Notes: a model not told the origin generated them from the sequence alone. A stretch of 64,000 nucleotides of DNA from Streptomyces cadmiisoli (GCF_003261055.1 NZ_CP030073.1:2170001-2234000); one strand, 5' to 3'. Shown: positions 17,148-26,956, counted from the first letter of the stretch. Program-made: numbers and translations.

Positions 17148-17998
17148 GTGTCTCCCATCAGATGCTCGATGAACGCCACTGACTCGCTCGGTGTCAGCGC
17201 CTGTGAGCGGAGGATGCCATAGCGCGCTTCAAGCGTGCGCACGTACGCAGCGTCGGTGTAGATGCGGCTGTGATTCTGTACTTCCGCGTACGCAAGGCGC
17301 TGCCCCTTGTTGGTGTCGATCAACGAGAAGGGGCCGCCCAATGCGGCGTTGTCCTCCCGGTCGATCGGCATGACCTGCACCTCCACGTTCCTAGACTGGC
17401 CGGTCACAAGGATTTGTTCCAGCGTCTCGCGCACAACTTTCGGACCACCGATCGGCCTGCGCAGCACTGCCTCCTCGATCACGAAGCTCAGCAAGGGAGC
17501 AGGCCGTCGGCACAAGATCTCCTGCCGCACCATGCGGGCCTCGAGCCGCTGCTCGATCACGTCGTCCTCCAGCAACGGCCGCTGCATATGGAAGACGGCA
17601 CGCGCGTAGGCCTCTGTTTGCAGCAGACCGGGCACGGCGTACACCGCATATACGTTCAGCGCCGTGGCTCCCGCCTCCAGGCGAGCCATGTCCCGGAAGA
17701 ACGCCGGATACTGAGCCCGCCCCACCTCCTCCTTGAGCGCCGTGAGGACCCCGCCGGCACGCAGCACCTCGTCCGCCTTCTCGATGAACCGGGCCTGGGG
17801 GATCCGTCTCCCCTGCTCGATGGACGCCACCGTGTCCGCCGAGTAGCCGAGCCGCTTGCCGAACTCGGCCCGTTCCAGTCCCGCCCGCGTCCGCAGCAGC
17901 TTCAACTGCCGCCCGAACGCGGTCACCACGCCCGTCCCGGGCTCGTCCTCCGGCCGCTGCTGCCGCCGCTCCGGCTCCTCGTCACCCACCACGGTCAC
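17144..17998 (-). CDS. XRE-family regulator with DUF5753 domain (WhiJ-like)
   Basis: 284 residues. A helix-turn-helix of the XRE/Cro type occupies about residues 25-85 (KRLGYSADTVASIEQGRRIP). The remainder is the DUF5753 domain (AVPGLLQTEAYARAV, FVIEEAVLRR, YAEVQNHSRIYTD). Such proteins, paired with a DUF397 protein and a nearby ATP-binding protein, form a large Streptomyces family that includes WhiJ and influences development and antibiotic production. A 19-bp palindrome 73 bp upstream of its start is a reasonable autoregulatory site. Confidence 0.92.
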   Translation of the reverse strand: MTVVGDEEPERRQQRPEDEPGTGVVTAFGRQLKLLRTRAGLERAEFGKRLGYSADTVASIEQGRRIPQARFIEKADEVLRAGGVLTALKEEVGRAQYPAFFRDMARLEAGATALNVYAVYAVPGLLQTEAYARAVFHMQRPLLEDDVIEQRLEARMVRQEILCRRPAPLLSFVIEEAVLRRPIGGPKVVRETLEQILVTGQSRNVEVQVMPIDREDNAALGGPFSLIDTNKGQRLAYAEVQNHSRIYTDAAYVRTLEARYGILRSQALTPSESVAFIEHLMGDT

Positions 17999-18070
17999 CG
18001 CCTCGCCGCCTCCCCGCGTACCACCGCGTACAGTGCCCGCGCCCGCCCCGTACGAGGGGCCGACGTCAGC

Positions 18071-18089
18071 GCGTCACCACTGGTCACGC
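18071..18089. promoter_or_regulatory. 19-bp palindrome, candidate operator for the XRE regulator
   Basis: The sequence fits GCGTNACCANTGGTNACGC, an inverted repeat with eight of nine pairs matching in each arm. It lies between the divergent XRE and ATP-binding-protein genes, 28 bp before the ATP-binding-protein start. Its position would let one protein control both directions. It is not a known named box to me. Confidence 0.6.
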
Positions 18090-18116
18090 TATGCCACAGG
18101 ACACCACCCTGAGTGC

Positions 18117-18563
18117 ATGACCGCAGCACAATCACCCCTCACACTGCGCAGGTTCGCGATGCGCTTCAGCTCCACCCCGCGCGGCGCCCGCCTCGCCAGA
18201 CGGCTGTGCGGGCACCGGCTCGACGCCTGGGGAGTCCCGTACGGCGGTGACACACACGGGGCCATCACCCTCGTCGTGTCGGAACTGTGCGCCAACGCCG
18301 TACGGCACGGGCACGTCGCCGGCCGCGACTTCCACCTGCTCCTCGTCGCCGACCCGGCCGCATGCACGGTCCGGATCGAAGTCGGTGACGCCCGCGGGGA
18401 ACACGTCCCCCGCATCCCCGTCACCGCACAGGGGGACGGCGACGGCGGGCGCGGGCTGCTGCTCGTCGAGGCGCTGGCCGACCGCTGGGGCTGCTCGCCC
18501 CGGGAAGGAGGCGGACCGGGCAAGACCGTCTGGGCGGAGTGCGCCGCTCCCGGCCTCATCTGA
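18117..18563 (+). CDS. ATP-binding (HATPase, anti-sigma-type) regulatory protein
   Basis: 148 residues from ATG 18117. The GHKL/HATPase_c fold of the RsbW/SpoIIAB type is visible: ITLVVSELCANAVRHG carries the N-box Asn, IEVGDARG is the G1-like box and GDGDGGRGLLLVEALADRWG the G2 box. Single-domain Streptomyces members of this kind are widely placed next to XRE/DUF397 pairs and are thought to bind and inhibit partners or phosphorylate anti-anti-sigma factors. The partner is unknown. It is divergent from the XRE gene and ends at a hairpin. Confidence 0.88.
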   Translation: MTAAQSPLTLRRFAMRFSSTPRGARLARRLCGHRLDAWGVPYGGDTHGAITLVVSELCANAVRHGHVAGRDFHLLLVADPAACTVRIEVGDARGEHVPRIPVTAQGDGDGGRGLLLVEALADRWGCSPREGGGPGKTVWAECAAPGLI

Positions 18564-18587
18564 TCGCGGCATGCCGAGCCGTACGGC

Positions 18588-18625
18588 CGTGGTGGACGCG
18601 GACTCCCGCGTCCGCGCCCACCACG
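18588..18625. terminator. Hairpin terminator between convergent genes
   Basis: A 15-bp stem with a single A-C mismatch and an 8-base loop lies 25 bp after the ATP-binding-protein stop and 20 bp before the beta-glucosidase stop on the other strand. It can end both transcripts. Confidence 0.75.
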
Positions 18626-18644
18626 GGTTCCCCCGGAGAGCCGC

Positions 18645-20003
18645 CTACGCGGCCTTGCTCGCCCGGCCCTGGTGGTCGCGGACGATCTCCGCGTACCGGT
18701 GGCCGGAGCCCTTGATGGTGCGGACCTGGGTGGCGTAGTCGACGTGGACGAGGCCGAACCGCTTGTCGTAGCCGTACGCCCACTCGAAGTTGTCCAGCAG
18801 CGACCAGGCGAAGTAGCCCGCGAGCGGGGCCCCCTTGCGGGCCGCCGAGGCGCACGCCGCCAGGTGCTGCTCCAGGTAGGCGCGGCGCTCGGGGTCGTCG
18901 ATCGTCCCGTCGGGGCGGACCACGTCCGGGAAGGAGGAGCCGTTCTCCGTGACGTACAGCCGGCGCGGGCCGTACTCCGAGGTCAGGCGCAGCAGCAGTT
19001 CCTCGATGCCGCTCGCGTCGATCTCCCAGTCCATGCCGGTGCGCGGCACGCCGTCGCGGCGGACGGTGCGGACGAACGGGGCCGGGGCGGAGGGATCGTC
19101 GGCGACGGTCTGCGGGAAGTAGTAGTTCAGGCCCAGCCAGTCCAGCCGGGCTCCGATGACGTGGGCGTCGCCCGGCTGCTCGGGGAGGTCGACGCGGTAC
19201 ACCTCGCGCATGTCCTGCGGGAAGCCCCGGCCGTGCACGGGGTCCAGCCACCAGCGGTTGGTGTGGCCGTCCATGCGGCGGGCCGCGGCCAGGTCCTCCG
19301 GCCGGTCGGTCGCGGCGTGGATCGTGGAGAGGTTGTTGACGATGCCGACCTGGGCGTGCGGCGCCGCGGCCTTGATCGCCTGCATCCCCAGGCCGTGGGC
19401 CAGGAGCAGATGGTAGGAGGCCCGGACCGCCGCCGTCAGGTCCGTCCAGCCGGGGGCCATCGTGCCTTCGAGGTGGCCGATCCAGGCCGAGCACAGGGGT
19501 TCGTTGAGCGTCGTCCAGTGCGTCACGCGGTCGCCGAGGCGCTCGGCCACCACGGCGGCGTACGCCGCGAAGTGCTCGGCCGTCTCCCGCTCCGGCCAGC
19601 CGCCGCGGTCCTGGAGCGCCTGCGGCAGGTCCCAGTGGTAGAGCGTGACCGACGGGGTGATGTCCGCTTCCAGCAGGGCGTCGACCAGTTCGTCGTAGAA
19701 GGCCAGGCCCTTGGCGTTGACCGCGCCGTCGCCGCCGGGGACGACGCGCGGCCAGGCGACGGACAGCCGGTAGGCGTTGGTGCCCAGGCGCCGCATCAGG
19801 GAGACGTCCTCACGCCAGCGGTGGTAGTGGTCGCAGGCGATGTCGCCGTTGTCGCCGTTCGCGATCCTGCCGGGGGTGTGCGAGAAGGTGTCCCAGATCG
19901 ACGGCGAGCGGCCGTCCTCCGCCACGGCTCCCTCGATCTGGTAGGCCGCGGTGGCCGTGCCCCACAGAAAGTCGTGCGGGAGTGCGGCGAGGTCGATGGT
20001 CAC
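18645..20003 (-). CDS. GH1 beta-glucosidase
   Basis: 452 residues from GTG 20003, which has GAAGGGA five bases upstream; GTG 20036 would add 11 residues and overlap the permease stop as GTGA. The GH1 TIM-barrel is clear from [15 protein letters not shown] at the start, the acid/base Glu in TLNEPL and the nucleophile Glu in YVTENGSSF. There is no signal peptide, so it acts inside the cell on beta-glucosides imported by the ABC system encoded just upstream. As the last gene of a four-gene operon it would release glucose from the imported disaccharide or glycoside. Confidence 0.93.
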   Translation of the reverse strand: MTIDLAALPHDFLWGTATAAYQIEGAVAEDGRSPSIWDTFSHTPGRIANGDNGDIACDHYHRWREDVSLMRRLGTNAYRLSVAWPRVVPGGDGAVNAKGLAFYDELVDALLEADITPSVTLYHWDLPQALQDRGGWPERETAEHFAAYAAVVAERLGDRVTHWTTLNEPLCSAWIGHLEGTMAPGWTDLTAAVRASYHLLLAHGLGMQAIKAAAPHAQVGIVNNLSTIHAATDRPEDLAAARRMDGHTNRWWLDPVHGRGFPQDMREVYRVDLPEQPGDAHVIGARLDWLGLNYYFPQTVADDPSAPAPFVRTVRRDGVPRTGMDWEIDASGIEELLLRLTSEYGPRRLYVTENGSSFPDVVRPDGTIDDPERRAYLEQHLAACASAARKGAPLAGYFAWSLLDNFEWAYGYDKRFGLVHVDYATQVRTIKGSGHRYAEIVRDHQGRASKAA

Positions 20004-20032
20004 GGAAGTCCCTTCGGATACGGATGCGTTGG

Positions 20033-20887
20033 TCACTTGACGGCTCCGGCCGTCAGACCGGCGACGAGGTAGCGCTGGAGCAGCAGGAAGCCCGCGACCA
20101 CGGGGACGCTCACCACGAGCGAGGCGGCCATGATCTGGTTCCAGTACACGTCGTTGAGCGTGGAGTAGCCCTGGAGGCCGACCGCCAGGGTGCGGGTGGT
20201 CTCGTTGGTCATCACCGACGCGAACAGCACCTCGCCCCAGGCGGTCATGAACGCGTAGACGGCGACCGCGACGATGCCGGGGATCGCGGCCGGCACGACG
20301 ACCTGGAACAGGGCGCGCAGCGGGCCGCAGCCGTCCACCAGCGCCGCCTCGTCCAGGTCGCGCGGCACCGAGTCGAAGTAGCCGATCAGCATCCAGATCG
20401 AGAACGGCAGGGAGAACGTGAGATAGGTGAGGATCAGGCCGCCCCGGGAGCCGAACAGGGCGATTCCGGTGGCGTTGCCGATGTTGACGTAGATGAGGAA
20501 CAGGGGCAGCAGGAAGAGGATGCCGGGGAACATCTGCGTCGACAGCACGGTGACCGAGAAGACCCGCTTGCCGGGGAAGTCGTAGCGGCTGACCGCGTAG
20601 GCGGAGAAGACCGCGATCACCACCGAGCAGACCGTGGCCGCGCCGGCCACGATCAGGGAGTTCACGAAGTACTTCGCGAGCGGGACCGTCGACCAGATGT
20701 CGATGTACGGCCGGATCGTCAGCTCGCTGGGCAGCCAGCGGAACTTGCCGGTGACGTCCTGGAGCGGCTTCAGGGAGCTGGAGACCATCACGTACACCGG
20801 CAGCAGGACGAAACCGGTGAGCAGGGTCAGGAAGATCCGGCGGGTCCACAGGAAGGAGCGGGGGGCCGCCATCGGGGACCTATGCAT
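20033..20887 (-). CDS. Carbohydrate ABC transporter permease (MalG type)
   Basis: 284 residues with six hydrophobic segments. The EAA loop that docks the ATPase is [25 protein letters not shown] near residue 190. The first eight bases overlap the preceding permease gene, and its stop overlaps a possible start of the beta-glucosidase gene. Works with the partner permease, the lipoprotein and an ATPase encoded elsewhere (probably a shared MsiK) to import a glucoside. ATG 20872 is a possible shorter start. Confidence 0.93.
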   Translation of the reverse strand: MHRSPMAAPRSFLWTRRIFLTLLTGFVLLPVYVMVSSSLKPLQDVTGKFRWLPSELTIRPYIDIWSTVPLAKYFVNSLIVAGAATVCSVVIAVFSAYAVSRYDFPGKRVFSVTVLSTQMFPGILFLLPLFLIYVNIGNATGIALFGSRGGLILTYLTFSLPFSIWMLIGYFDSVPRDLDEAALVDGCGPLRALFQVVVPAAIPGIVAVAVYAFMTAWGEVLFASVMTNETTRTLAVGLQGYSTLNDVYWNQIMAASLVVSVPVVAGFLLLQRYLVAGLTAGAVK

Positions 20888-21899
20888 GGGTGGACCTCCG
20901 GCCGCGCGACGTCAGCAGCAGGTACACGCCCGTCACCACGAGCAGGAACAGCAGCAGCAGTACCGACATGGCGGAGCCGGTGCCGAAGTTCCAGGTGACG
21001 AACGACGACTGGTAGATGTGGATGGAGATGAGGTCGGCCGCCGCCGGGGCCGCCTTGCCGAACAGGACGTACGGCGTGTTGAAGTCGTTGAAGGTCCACA
21101 GGAAGAGGACCAGGATCAGCACCTGGTTGACCGGGCGCAGCGACGGCAGGGTGATCCGGCGGATCTGCTGCCAGACGCCGGCGCCGTCCAGGGCCGCCGC
21201 CTCGTACAGGTCCTTGGGGATGTTCTGGAGGCCGGCCATGACGATCAGGAAGGCGAACGGCCAGCCCTTCCACACGGAGACGACGAGCAGGGCGACGAAG
21301 CTGTTGTCACCGATGAGCCAGAAGGAGGGCTTGTCGGTCAGGCCGAGCTGGTCGTGCAGGACGTGGTTCACCAGGCCGTTGTCGTGCTGGAACATGAACG
21401 CCCAGGTGATGACGGCGGCGTAGACCGGCAGCGCGTACGGGACCAGGAACAGCGCGCGCAGCAGGCCCCGGCCGCGGAAGGCGTCCTGCATGCAGATCGC
21501 GGCGGCGGTGCCGACGAACCAGCACAGGCCGACGGACAGCACGGTGAATCCGCAGGTGATCAGGAACGAGTCGAGCAGTGCCCGTCCGACGGGGGCGTCG
21601 AAGTCCACCGACATGCGGTAGTTGTCGATACCGGTCCACGGGGCCGTGCCCCAGTCCCGGATGTAGAACTGGGTGAGTTCCTTGAAGCTCATCACGATGC
21701 CGATGACCATCGGCACGAGATGGACGAGGAGTTCCAGGGCCAGGGCGGGCAGGAGCAGCAGGTAGGGCAGGCCGATCCGGCGGATCCGCCCGGTGCGGCG
21801 GCGGGGTCCGCGCGCCGCACCGGGGGAGCTCTTGCCGACCGTCCGCTCCTCGGGCCCGGCCGAGGCGGTCGTGGTGGTCATGGGGGTGTCCGTGCTCAC
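20880..21899 (-). CDS. Carbohydrate ABC transporter permease (MalF type)
   Basis: 339 residues from GTG 21899, overlapping the binding-protein stop as GTGA; ATG 21881 is an alternative six codons in. After a 45-residue hydrophilic start, the membrane domain opens with LPYLLLLPALALELLVHL and carries the EAA loop DLYEAAALDGAGVWQQIRRITLP in pieces. It forms the heterodimeric channel with the downstream permease. Confidence 0.92.
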   Translation of the reverse strand: MSTDTPMTTTTASAGPEERTVGKSSPGAARGPRRRTGRIRRIGLPYLLLLPALALELLVHLVPMVIGIVMSFKELTQFYIRDWGTAPWTGIDNYRMSVDFDAPVGRALLDSFLITCGFTVLSVGLCWFVGTAAAICMQDAFRGRGLLRALFLVPYALPVYAAVITWAFMFQHDNGLVNHVLHDQLGLTDKPSFWLIGDNSFVALLVVSVWKGWPFAFLIVMAGLQNIPKDLYEAAALDGAGVWQQIRRITLPSLRPVNQVLILVLFLWTFNDFNTPYVLFGKAAPAAADLISIHIYQSSFVTWNFGTGSAMSVLLLLFLLVVTGVYLLLTSRGRRSTHA

Positions 21900-23212
21900 T
21901 TCGTCGGCATCTGCTGCTGGGCCTTTTCGAGCTTCGCCTTCACCGACTCGGTGGTCACCGGCCGGCCTGCCGCGGCGTCGGCGAAGAGTTCCTTGACCGC
22001 CGTGCCGACGGCCGTCTCGAACTGGGACTCGTCGGGGACCTGGGGCAGCGCGGTGGCGCTGGCGGCGAGGGTGTCGCGCAGGACGGCGGTGGCCGCGGAG
22101 TTGAACGCCGGGTCGGACTGGGCGGCCTTGACCGGCGGGATGGAGCCGTAGGCCTTGTTGAGGATCTTCTGCTCGGCGTCGCCGGTCATGAACTTCACGA
22201 ACTCGGTGGCGCCGTCGATGTTGTCGCTGTTCTTGAAGACCGCCATGTTGATGCCGGCGACCATGGAGTTGGTGCTGGCCCCGGTACCGGGCGCACCGGA
22301 CTGGACGGGGGCGGGCGCGACACCCCAGTCGTCCTCCTTCATGCCCATCGACGCGAAGGTGGCCGAGGCGGTCTGCCAGAGCACCATCGCCGTCTTGCCC
22401 TTGGCGAAGTCGCTCAGCGACTGGTTCTGCGCGTACTCGGCGTTGCCCGGCGCGATGATCTTGTCCTTGGCCATCATGTCGACGTACTGCTTGACGGCCG
22501 CGACCGCCCCGTCGGACGTGAAGTCGGGCTTGCCGTCGGCGGTGAAGAAGTCGGCGTCGTGCTGCTTGCCGAGGACGAAGACCTGGTGGATGTTGTTCGA
22601 CAGGTTCGAACCCTCGGCGCCGAGGCCCCACTTGCCGTCCTTGGCGATCTTCCGGCCGGTCTCGACCAGCTCGTCCCAGGTGGCCGGCGGCTCCGTGATG
22701 CCCGCGTCGGCGAACATCTTCTTGTTGTAGTAGAGCGCGTACGCCATCGAGTACAGCGGCACGGCGGCCGGGTCCTGGCCCTGGACGCCGGTCGAGCCGA
22801 GCGCGGACTCCACGAAACGGTCCTTGCCGCCGATCTTGCCCAGGTTCTTCTCGTCCCAGGGCAGCAGGGCGCCGGTCGCCTGGAGGGAGGCGCTCCAGGT
22901 GTTGCCGATGTTGAGCACGTCCGGCCCCTGGCCGGAGGTGGTGGCGGTGAGGATCCGGTTGAGCAGGTCGGACCAGGGCACGACCTCCAGCTCCACCTTG
23001 ATGCCGGTCTCCTTCTCGAACTTGTCGAGCTCGGGCTGGAGGACCTTCTTGTCGACCTCGACGCTGGCGCCCTGGTTGGAGGCCCAGTAGGTCAGCGTCT
23101 TGGGCGAGTCGTTGGACCCGCCGCCCGAGGCGGAACCGCCTCCGCAGGCCGAGGCGGTGAGAGCGAGAGACAGGGTGACGGCGCCTACGGCCGCGGCTCG
23201 GATGCTGCGCAT
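21896..23212 (-). CDS. Sugar ABC transporter substrate-binding lipoprotein
   Basis: 438 residues from ATG 23212, preceded by CAGGAGCC. The lipoprotein signal ends in LTASAC, so the anchor is Cys at about residue 23; the -3 residue is unusual for a lipobox. A Gly/Ser linker follows, then a family 1 (MalE-like) solute-binding fold (KFEKETGIKVELEVVPW). It delivers a carbohydrate, probably a beta-glucoside given the GH1 gene, to the two permeases downstream. No ATPase gene is in the operon, as is usual for MsiK-powered Streptomyces importers. Confidence 0.93.
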   Translation of the reverse strand: MRSIRAAAVGAVTLSLALTASACGGGSASGGGSNDSPKTLTYWASNQGASVEVDKKVLQPELDKFEKETGIKVELEVVPWSDLLNRILTATTSGQGPDVLNIGNTWSASLQATGALLPWDEKNLGKIGGKDRFVESALGSTGVQGQDPAAVPLYSMAYALYYNKKMFADAGITEPPATWDELVETGRKIAKDGKWGLGAEGSNLSNNIHQVFVLGKQHDADFFTADGKPDFTSDGAVAAVKQYVDMMAKDKIIAPGNAEYAQNQSLSDFAKGKTAMVLWQTASATFASMGMKEDDWGVAPAPVQSGAPGTGASTNSMVAGINMAVFKNSDNIDGATEFVKFMTGDAEQKILNKAYGSIPPVKAAQSDPAFNSAATAVLRDTLAASATALPQVPDESQFETAVGTAVKELFADAAAGRPVTTESVKAKLEKAQQQMPTK

Positions 23213-23311
23213 GGCTCCTGGTGTCCCTTCCGGGAGTCGAGAAGTCCGAGGACGGTCCGAAGGCGCGCGACGCCCGTTCGCGTTCACACCCCGAAAGCCC
23301 TCATGGCTTAA

Positions 23312-23329
23312 TTTAGGACGTGAGTTAAA
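23312..23329. promoter_or_regulatory. AT-rich near-palindrome upstream of the sugar importer operon
   Basis: TTTAGGACGTGAGTTAAA lies 100 bp upstream of the binding-protein start, in a locally AT-rich stretch. Only the TTTA/TAAA ends are symmetrical, so operator function is a suggestion. It is unlike the CebR and DasR boxes I know, and no repressor gene is adjacent. The remaining gap up to 23618 shows nothing I can support. Confidence 0.3.
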
Positions 23330-23618
23330 CCTCAAGAGAAAGACCCGTCAAGATGTGCGGCACAGTCTCTTGGCGGGTGCGCCGGCTCGCGCGGCGACCG
23401 GACGACCGCGGTCGCCGGACGCACCGGCCATGACCTGGGGCGACGGTCCTCACACGGACGAGACGGGCCGCGACGGCGTTGTGCAACGGTTGGGTATCGG
23501 CCGGGAGTCGGGCCCTGGTCGGGACACACAACCTCTGTAGTCCCGCGACCGCGCCGCCCCGCCGGGCCGCGCGGGGAGACACGGGGGTGCGGGCCGCGCG
23601 GGGCGGGCCGGCGGCCTC

Positions 23619-23648
23619 CCCCGCCCGGTGCCGGTGCACCGGGCGGGG
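23619..23648 (-). terminator. Hairpin terminator downstream of the EF-G paralogue
   Basis: A perfect 12-bp stem (CCCCGCCCGGTG and complement) with a 6-base loop starts nine bases beyond the fusA-like stop codon. Confidence 0.75.
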
Positions 23649-23656
23649 TCGGGCCG

Positions 23657-25708
23657 CTAGCGTTCCGCCGGCGCGGGCGCGTAGCCGGTGGGGCGGGCCG
23701 TGAAGGTGCCCCGGCCCTGGGTGCGGCTGCGCAACCGGGTCGCGTAGCCGAACAGTTCGGCCAGCGGCACGGTCGCGGTGACGACCGCCGCCCCCGCCCG
23801 CACCTCGGAGCCGCCGACCCTGCCGCGCCGCGCCGCGAGATCGCCGAGCACACCGCCCACGGCGTCCTCCGGCACGGTGACCGTGACCTCGACCACCGGT
23901 TCCAGGACCGCCATCGCGCAGGCGCGCAGGGCGCCTTGCAGCGCGAACCGGCCGGCCGTGCGGAACGCCATCTCGGACGAGTCCTTCACATGCGTCGACC
24001 CGTCGGTGAGCGTGACGCGCAGCCCGGTCACCGGGTGCCCGCCGGCCGGCCCTTCGGCCAGGGCGTCCCGGCAGCCGGCCTCGACCGCCCGGACGTACTC
24101 CTGCGGCACGCGCCCGCCGGTCACCACGGAGCGGAACGCGAAGCCGCCGGCGCCGGACTCGTCCGCGAGGGGTTCCACATCGACGACGACATGCGCGAAC
24201 TGCCCCGCCCCGCCGTCCTGTTTGACATGCCGGTGGACGTGCCCGGACACACCGCGGACCACCGTCTCGCGGTACGTCACGGTCGGCCGGCCGACGTTCA
24301 CGTCCAGACCGTGGGCCCGGCGGATCTTCTCCACCGCCACCTCCAGGTGCAGTTCGCCCATGCCGGACAGGACCGTCTGCGCGGTCTCGGGATCGGTCCG
24401 CACGACCAGCGACGGGTCCTCCTCCACCAGCCGCGCGAGCGCCGTCGCCAGCCGGTCCGTGTCGGTGGACCGTGCGGCCTCGACGGCCACGGTGACGACC
24501 GGGTCGGCCACGCTCGGCGGTTCGAGGACGAGCGGCGCGCGGGGCGCGCACAGGGTCGAACCGGCGCGGGTCGACTTCAGCCCGACGACGGCCACGATGT
24601 CACCGGCGACGGCCCGCTCCACCTGGGCGTGCCGGTCGGCCTGCACGCGCAGGATGCGGCCGATCCGCTCACTGCGCCGCGCGCCCGCGTCCCACACGGT
24701 GTCCCCCTTCTCGATCGTCCCCGCGTACAGCCTCAGGTAGGTCAGCCGGCCCGTCGGCGTGGCGTTCACCTTGAACGCCAGTGCTGCGAGCGGAGCCTCG
24801 GGGTCGGCGGCCCGCTCCTGCTCCTGGCCGTCGTGGCTGCCGCGCACCGCCGGTACGTCCAGCGGTGACGGCAGATACGACACGACGGCGTCGAGCAGCG
24901 GTTCGATCCCGCGGTTGCGGTAGGCCGAGCCGCACAGCACGACCACGCCGTCGCCGCTGCGGGTCAGGTCGCGCAGCGCCACGGTCAGAGTCGGGGCGGA
25001 CAGGGCCGAGGCGGTGCAGAACTCCTCGAACGCGTCGGGGTGGAGCTCGGCGACCGCTTCCTCCAGGAGGCGGCGACGCCGGAGTGCCTCGTCGCGCAGG
25101 TCCGGCGGCACCGGTTCGACGGCGGGGCGCTCCGCGCCGTCGGCCCACACCAGCGCCCGCATGCCCACCAGGTCCACGACGCCGGTGAAGCCGTCCTCGC
25201 TGCCGATCGGCAACTGCACGACGAGCGGTGCCGGGTGCAGCCGCTCCCGGATCGAGCGGACGGCCGTGTCGAGGTCGGCGCCCGCGCGGTCCAGCTTGTT
25301 GACGAAGGCGATCCTCGGCACGCCGTGCCGGTCCGCCTGCCGCCACACGGACTCGCTCTGCGGCTCGACCCCGGCGACGGCGTCGAACACCGCGACCGCC
25401 CCGTCGAGCACCCGCAGGGAACGCTCCACCTCGTCGGCGAAGTCGACGTGCCCGGGGGTGTCGATCAGGTTGATCCGGTGCCCGTCCCAGTCGCAGCTGA
25501 CGGCGGCGGCGAAGATGGTGATGCCGCGGTCGCGTTCCTGGGAGTCGAAGTCGGTGACGGTCGTGCCGTCGTGGACCTCGCCGCGGCGGTGGGTGGTCCC
25601 GGTCGCGTAGAGGATCCGTTCCGTCACGGTGGTCTTGCCGGCGTCGACGTGGGCGAGGATGCCGAGGTTGCGGACGGTGGTCAGTCGGTGAACGAGTGCG
25701 GTTCGCAC
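23657..25708 (-). CDS. Elongation factor G paralogue (EF-G2 type)
   Basis: 683 residues from GTG 25708, slightly shorter than housekeeping EF-G (about 700). All GTPase motifs are present: G1 [10 protein letters not shown]2 RGITI, G3 DTPGH, G4 NKLD. Domains II-V follow, with GELHLEV in domain III and the EF-G-like C-terminal fold. The GEVHDGTT switch sequence is EF-G-like and unlike Tet(M)/OtrA ribosomal protection proteins. It stands alone, away from the str operon (rpsL-rpsG-fusA-tuf), so it is a second copy; I recall SCO6589 as the S. coelicolor counterpart. Whether it translocates, recycles ribosomes or acts under stress is unknown. Confidence 0.9.
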   Translation of the reverse strand: MRTALVHRLTTVRNLGILAHVDAGKTTVTERILYATGTTHRRGEVHDGTTVTDFDSQERDRGITIFAAAVSCDWDGHRINLIDTPGHVDFADEVERSLRVLDGAVAVFDAVAGVEPQSESVWRQADRHGVPRIAFVNKLDRAGADLDTAVRSIRERLHPAPLVVQLPIGSEDGFTGVVDLVGMRALVWADGAERPAVEPVPPDLRDEALRRRRLLEEAVAELHPDAFEEFCTASALSAPTLTVALRDLTRSGDGVVVLCGSAYRNRGIEPLLDAVVSYLPSPLDVPAVRGSHDGQEQERAADPEAPLAALAFKVNATPTGRLTYLRLYAGTIEKGDTVWDAGARRSERIGRILRVQADRHAQVERAVAGDIVAVVGLKSTRAGSTLCAPRAPLVLEPPSVADPVVTVAVEAARSTDTDRLATALARLVEEDPSLVVRTDPETAQTVLSGMGELHLEVAVEKIRRAHGLDVNVGRPTVTYRETVVRGVSGHVHRHVKQDGGAGQFAHVVVDVEPLADESGAGGFAFRSVVTGGRVPQEYVRAVEAGCRDALAEGPAGGHPVTGLRVTLTDGSTHVKDSSEMAFRTAGRFALQGALRACAMAVLEPVVEVTVTVPEDAVGGVLGDLAARRGRVGGSEVRAGAAVVTATVPLAELFGYATRLRSRTQGRGTFTARPTGYAPAPAER

Positions 25709-25802
25709 GGCGCGTGGCCTTTCGTGTGCTGCGGTGAAAGGGCGTGCGCGATTCCCGGACGGAACGGGTGGGCGTGCGCGAGGCGTCGGTGGTGCGCCTG
25801 GC

Positions 25803-25919
25803 TCAGTCGTTCGTCACGGGTCTCCGGTACCGGCCGCGCAGCGGGCACCGGGCGGCCGGGGACACGAGGATCACCTCGTAGCGGGAGCGGGAGGCGACGA
25901 CGGCGTTGCGGTCACGCAC
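25803..25919 (-). CDS. Possible small basic protein, 38 residues
   Basis: In the 333-bp gap between the EF-G paralogue and the nucleotidyltransferase, a GTG at 25919 follows a GAGGGGGG run eight bases upstream and opens a 38-codon frame. The product is rich in Arg and Val. I recognise no family, and in this GC range such frames arise by chance. The rest of the gap (25709-25802 and 25920-26041) shows nothing definite except the probable EF-G promoter region. Confidence 0.25.
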   Translation of the reverse strand: MRDRNAVVASRSRYEVILVSPAARCPLRGRYRRPVTND

Positions 25920-26041
25920 GGCCCGGCCCCCCTCACTCGACTCGCTGATCGGAATGACGCGAGTGTAGGGAACCGGGCCGGTGCGGGGCACGGCATTTTC
26001 CGGTGTGCCCGGCCGTCCCGGTCGTGCCGGGGGCATACGGG

Positions 26042-26740
26042 TCAGGCCGGGGGTGCGTACGGGGTGTAGAAGTGGGCGCGGACCCGCCGCAGCCACGCGT
26101 CGGCCGCCGCCTCGTCGGGGTGCTCGGGCAGCGCGCTGGGCGTCTCGTCGAAGGCGGCTTCGACGCGGCGCAGCAGCGACAGTGCGGCGTCGGGGTCGAC
26201 CGCGACCCGTTCGCCGAACCGGTGGTGCTCGTCGGGGTCGTCGACCCGGATCGTCAGGCTGCCGGTGGCGTACAGCTCGTGGCCCTGGTGGCACAGCCGC
26301 TTGAGGTGGCGGGCGTGCTTGGCCGCGCGGCGGCGTCCCTCCGGCGACGGTGCACCGCTGCGCGACCGGAGCTTTCTGAACTGCTGGCCGGCGTAGCCGA
26401 GGTAGGCGGCGCGGACCCGGGACGCGCTCAGGAACGTGGAGCGGATGCCGATCAGCTCGTCGCCGAGCGGTGTGCGCACCTCGTACAGCTCGTCGGGCAG
26501 CCAGACGAGTTCCGTGACGGTCGGGTTGCCGCCGAGGGCGAGCCGGCACCACTTGGCCGCCTCGTGCAGGGTGCGGTCGGGTGCCGTGCTGACGTGGGAC
26601 TCCTGCGGGCCGCGCAGACCGTGCAGGGTCTCGGTGGGCGCGGCGAACACGCCGAGCCGGTCCACGTCCGAGCCCTCCCGGGCCAGTCCGTACGCCGTGG
26701 AGCCGACGACGCCGGACAGCAGAACGTTCGTCACGGTCAC
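26042..26740 (-). CDS. Nucleotidyltransferase-fold protein (COG3541-like)
   Basis: 232 residues from GTG 26740, with GGGGGA upstream; the frame stays open to 26875 but that extension has no ribosome site and lies in the intergenic region. The N-terminal GVVGSTAYGLAREGSDVDRLG is the pol-beta-type nucleotidyltransferase core with the GS...DxD metal-binding motif. The rest is helical and basic (KHARHLKRLCHQGHEL). Related stand-alone proteins are predicted nucleotidyltransferases of unknown target; YcgL-like and phage-linked RNA-repair roles have been suggested. It is divergent from the GDPD gene. Confidence 0.8.
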   Translation of the reverse strand: MTVTNVLLSGVVGSTAYGLAREGSDVDRLGVFAAPTETLHGLRGPQESHVSTAPDRTLHEAAKWCRLALGGNPTVTELVWLPDELYEVRTPLGDELIGIRSTFLSASRVRAAYLGYAGQQFRKLRSRSGAPSPEGRRRAAKHARHLKRLCHQGHELYATGSLTIRVDDPDEHHRFGERVAVDPDAALSLLRRVEAAFDETPSALPEHPDEAAADAWLRRVRAHFYTPYAPPA

Positions 26741-26890
26741 GGAGGTCCCCCGGTGTTCGGCGCGGCGCCCCGGTGACAGGAGCGATGGCGGACCGTCATG
26801 ATGCCGTGCGTCCCGTGCGCCCGGCCTGCCATTTTCGGGCCAGGGGCGCCTCGGTGCGGAAGTGGCGTCCGTCACCGGCGTGCCCCGTGG

Positions 26891-26923
26891 GTTCGTCGAG
26901 CGTTCACCACCGGATCACACGCA
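26891..26923 (+). promoter_or_regulatory. PhoP-box-like triple direct repeat
   Basis: Three consecutive 11-bp units begin GTTCGTC, GTTCACC and GATCACA. This matches the Streptomyces PHO box, built from 11-bp direct repeats with a GTTCACC core. It lies just upstream of the likely -35 of the glycerophosphodiesterase gene, the right place for PhoP activation in phosphate starvation. Confidence 0.65.
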
Positions 26924-26928
26924 GGCCT

Positions 26929-26956
26929 TCAGGTGCGCCGGACATCGAACTAGCGT
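26929..26956 (+). promoter_or_regulatory. Likely promoter of the GDPD gene
   Basis: TTCAGG at 26929 and TAGCGT at 26951, spaced by 16 bases, give a weak sigma-HrdB-like promoter. It lies directly after the PHO-box repeats and 35 bases before the start codon. A weak -35 with an activator site is the usual PhoP-dependent arrangement. Confidence 0.4.

Noticed and set aside
23657..25708. Tet(M)/OtrA-type ribosomal protection gene
   Set aside because: Switch-region sequence (GEVHDGTT) and domain IV are EF-G-like, and no other resistance gene is adjacent.
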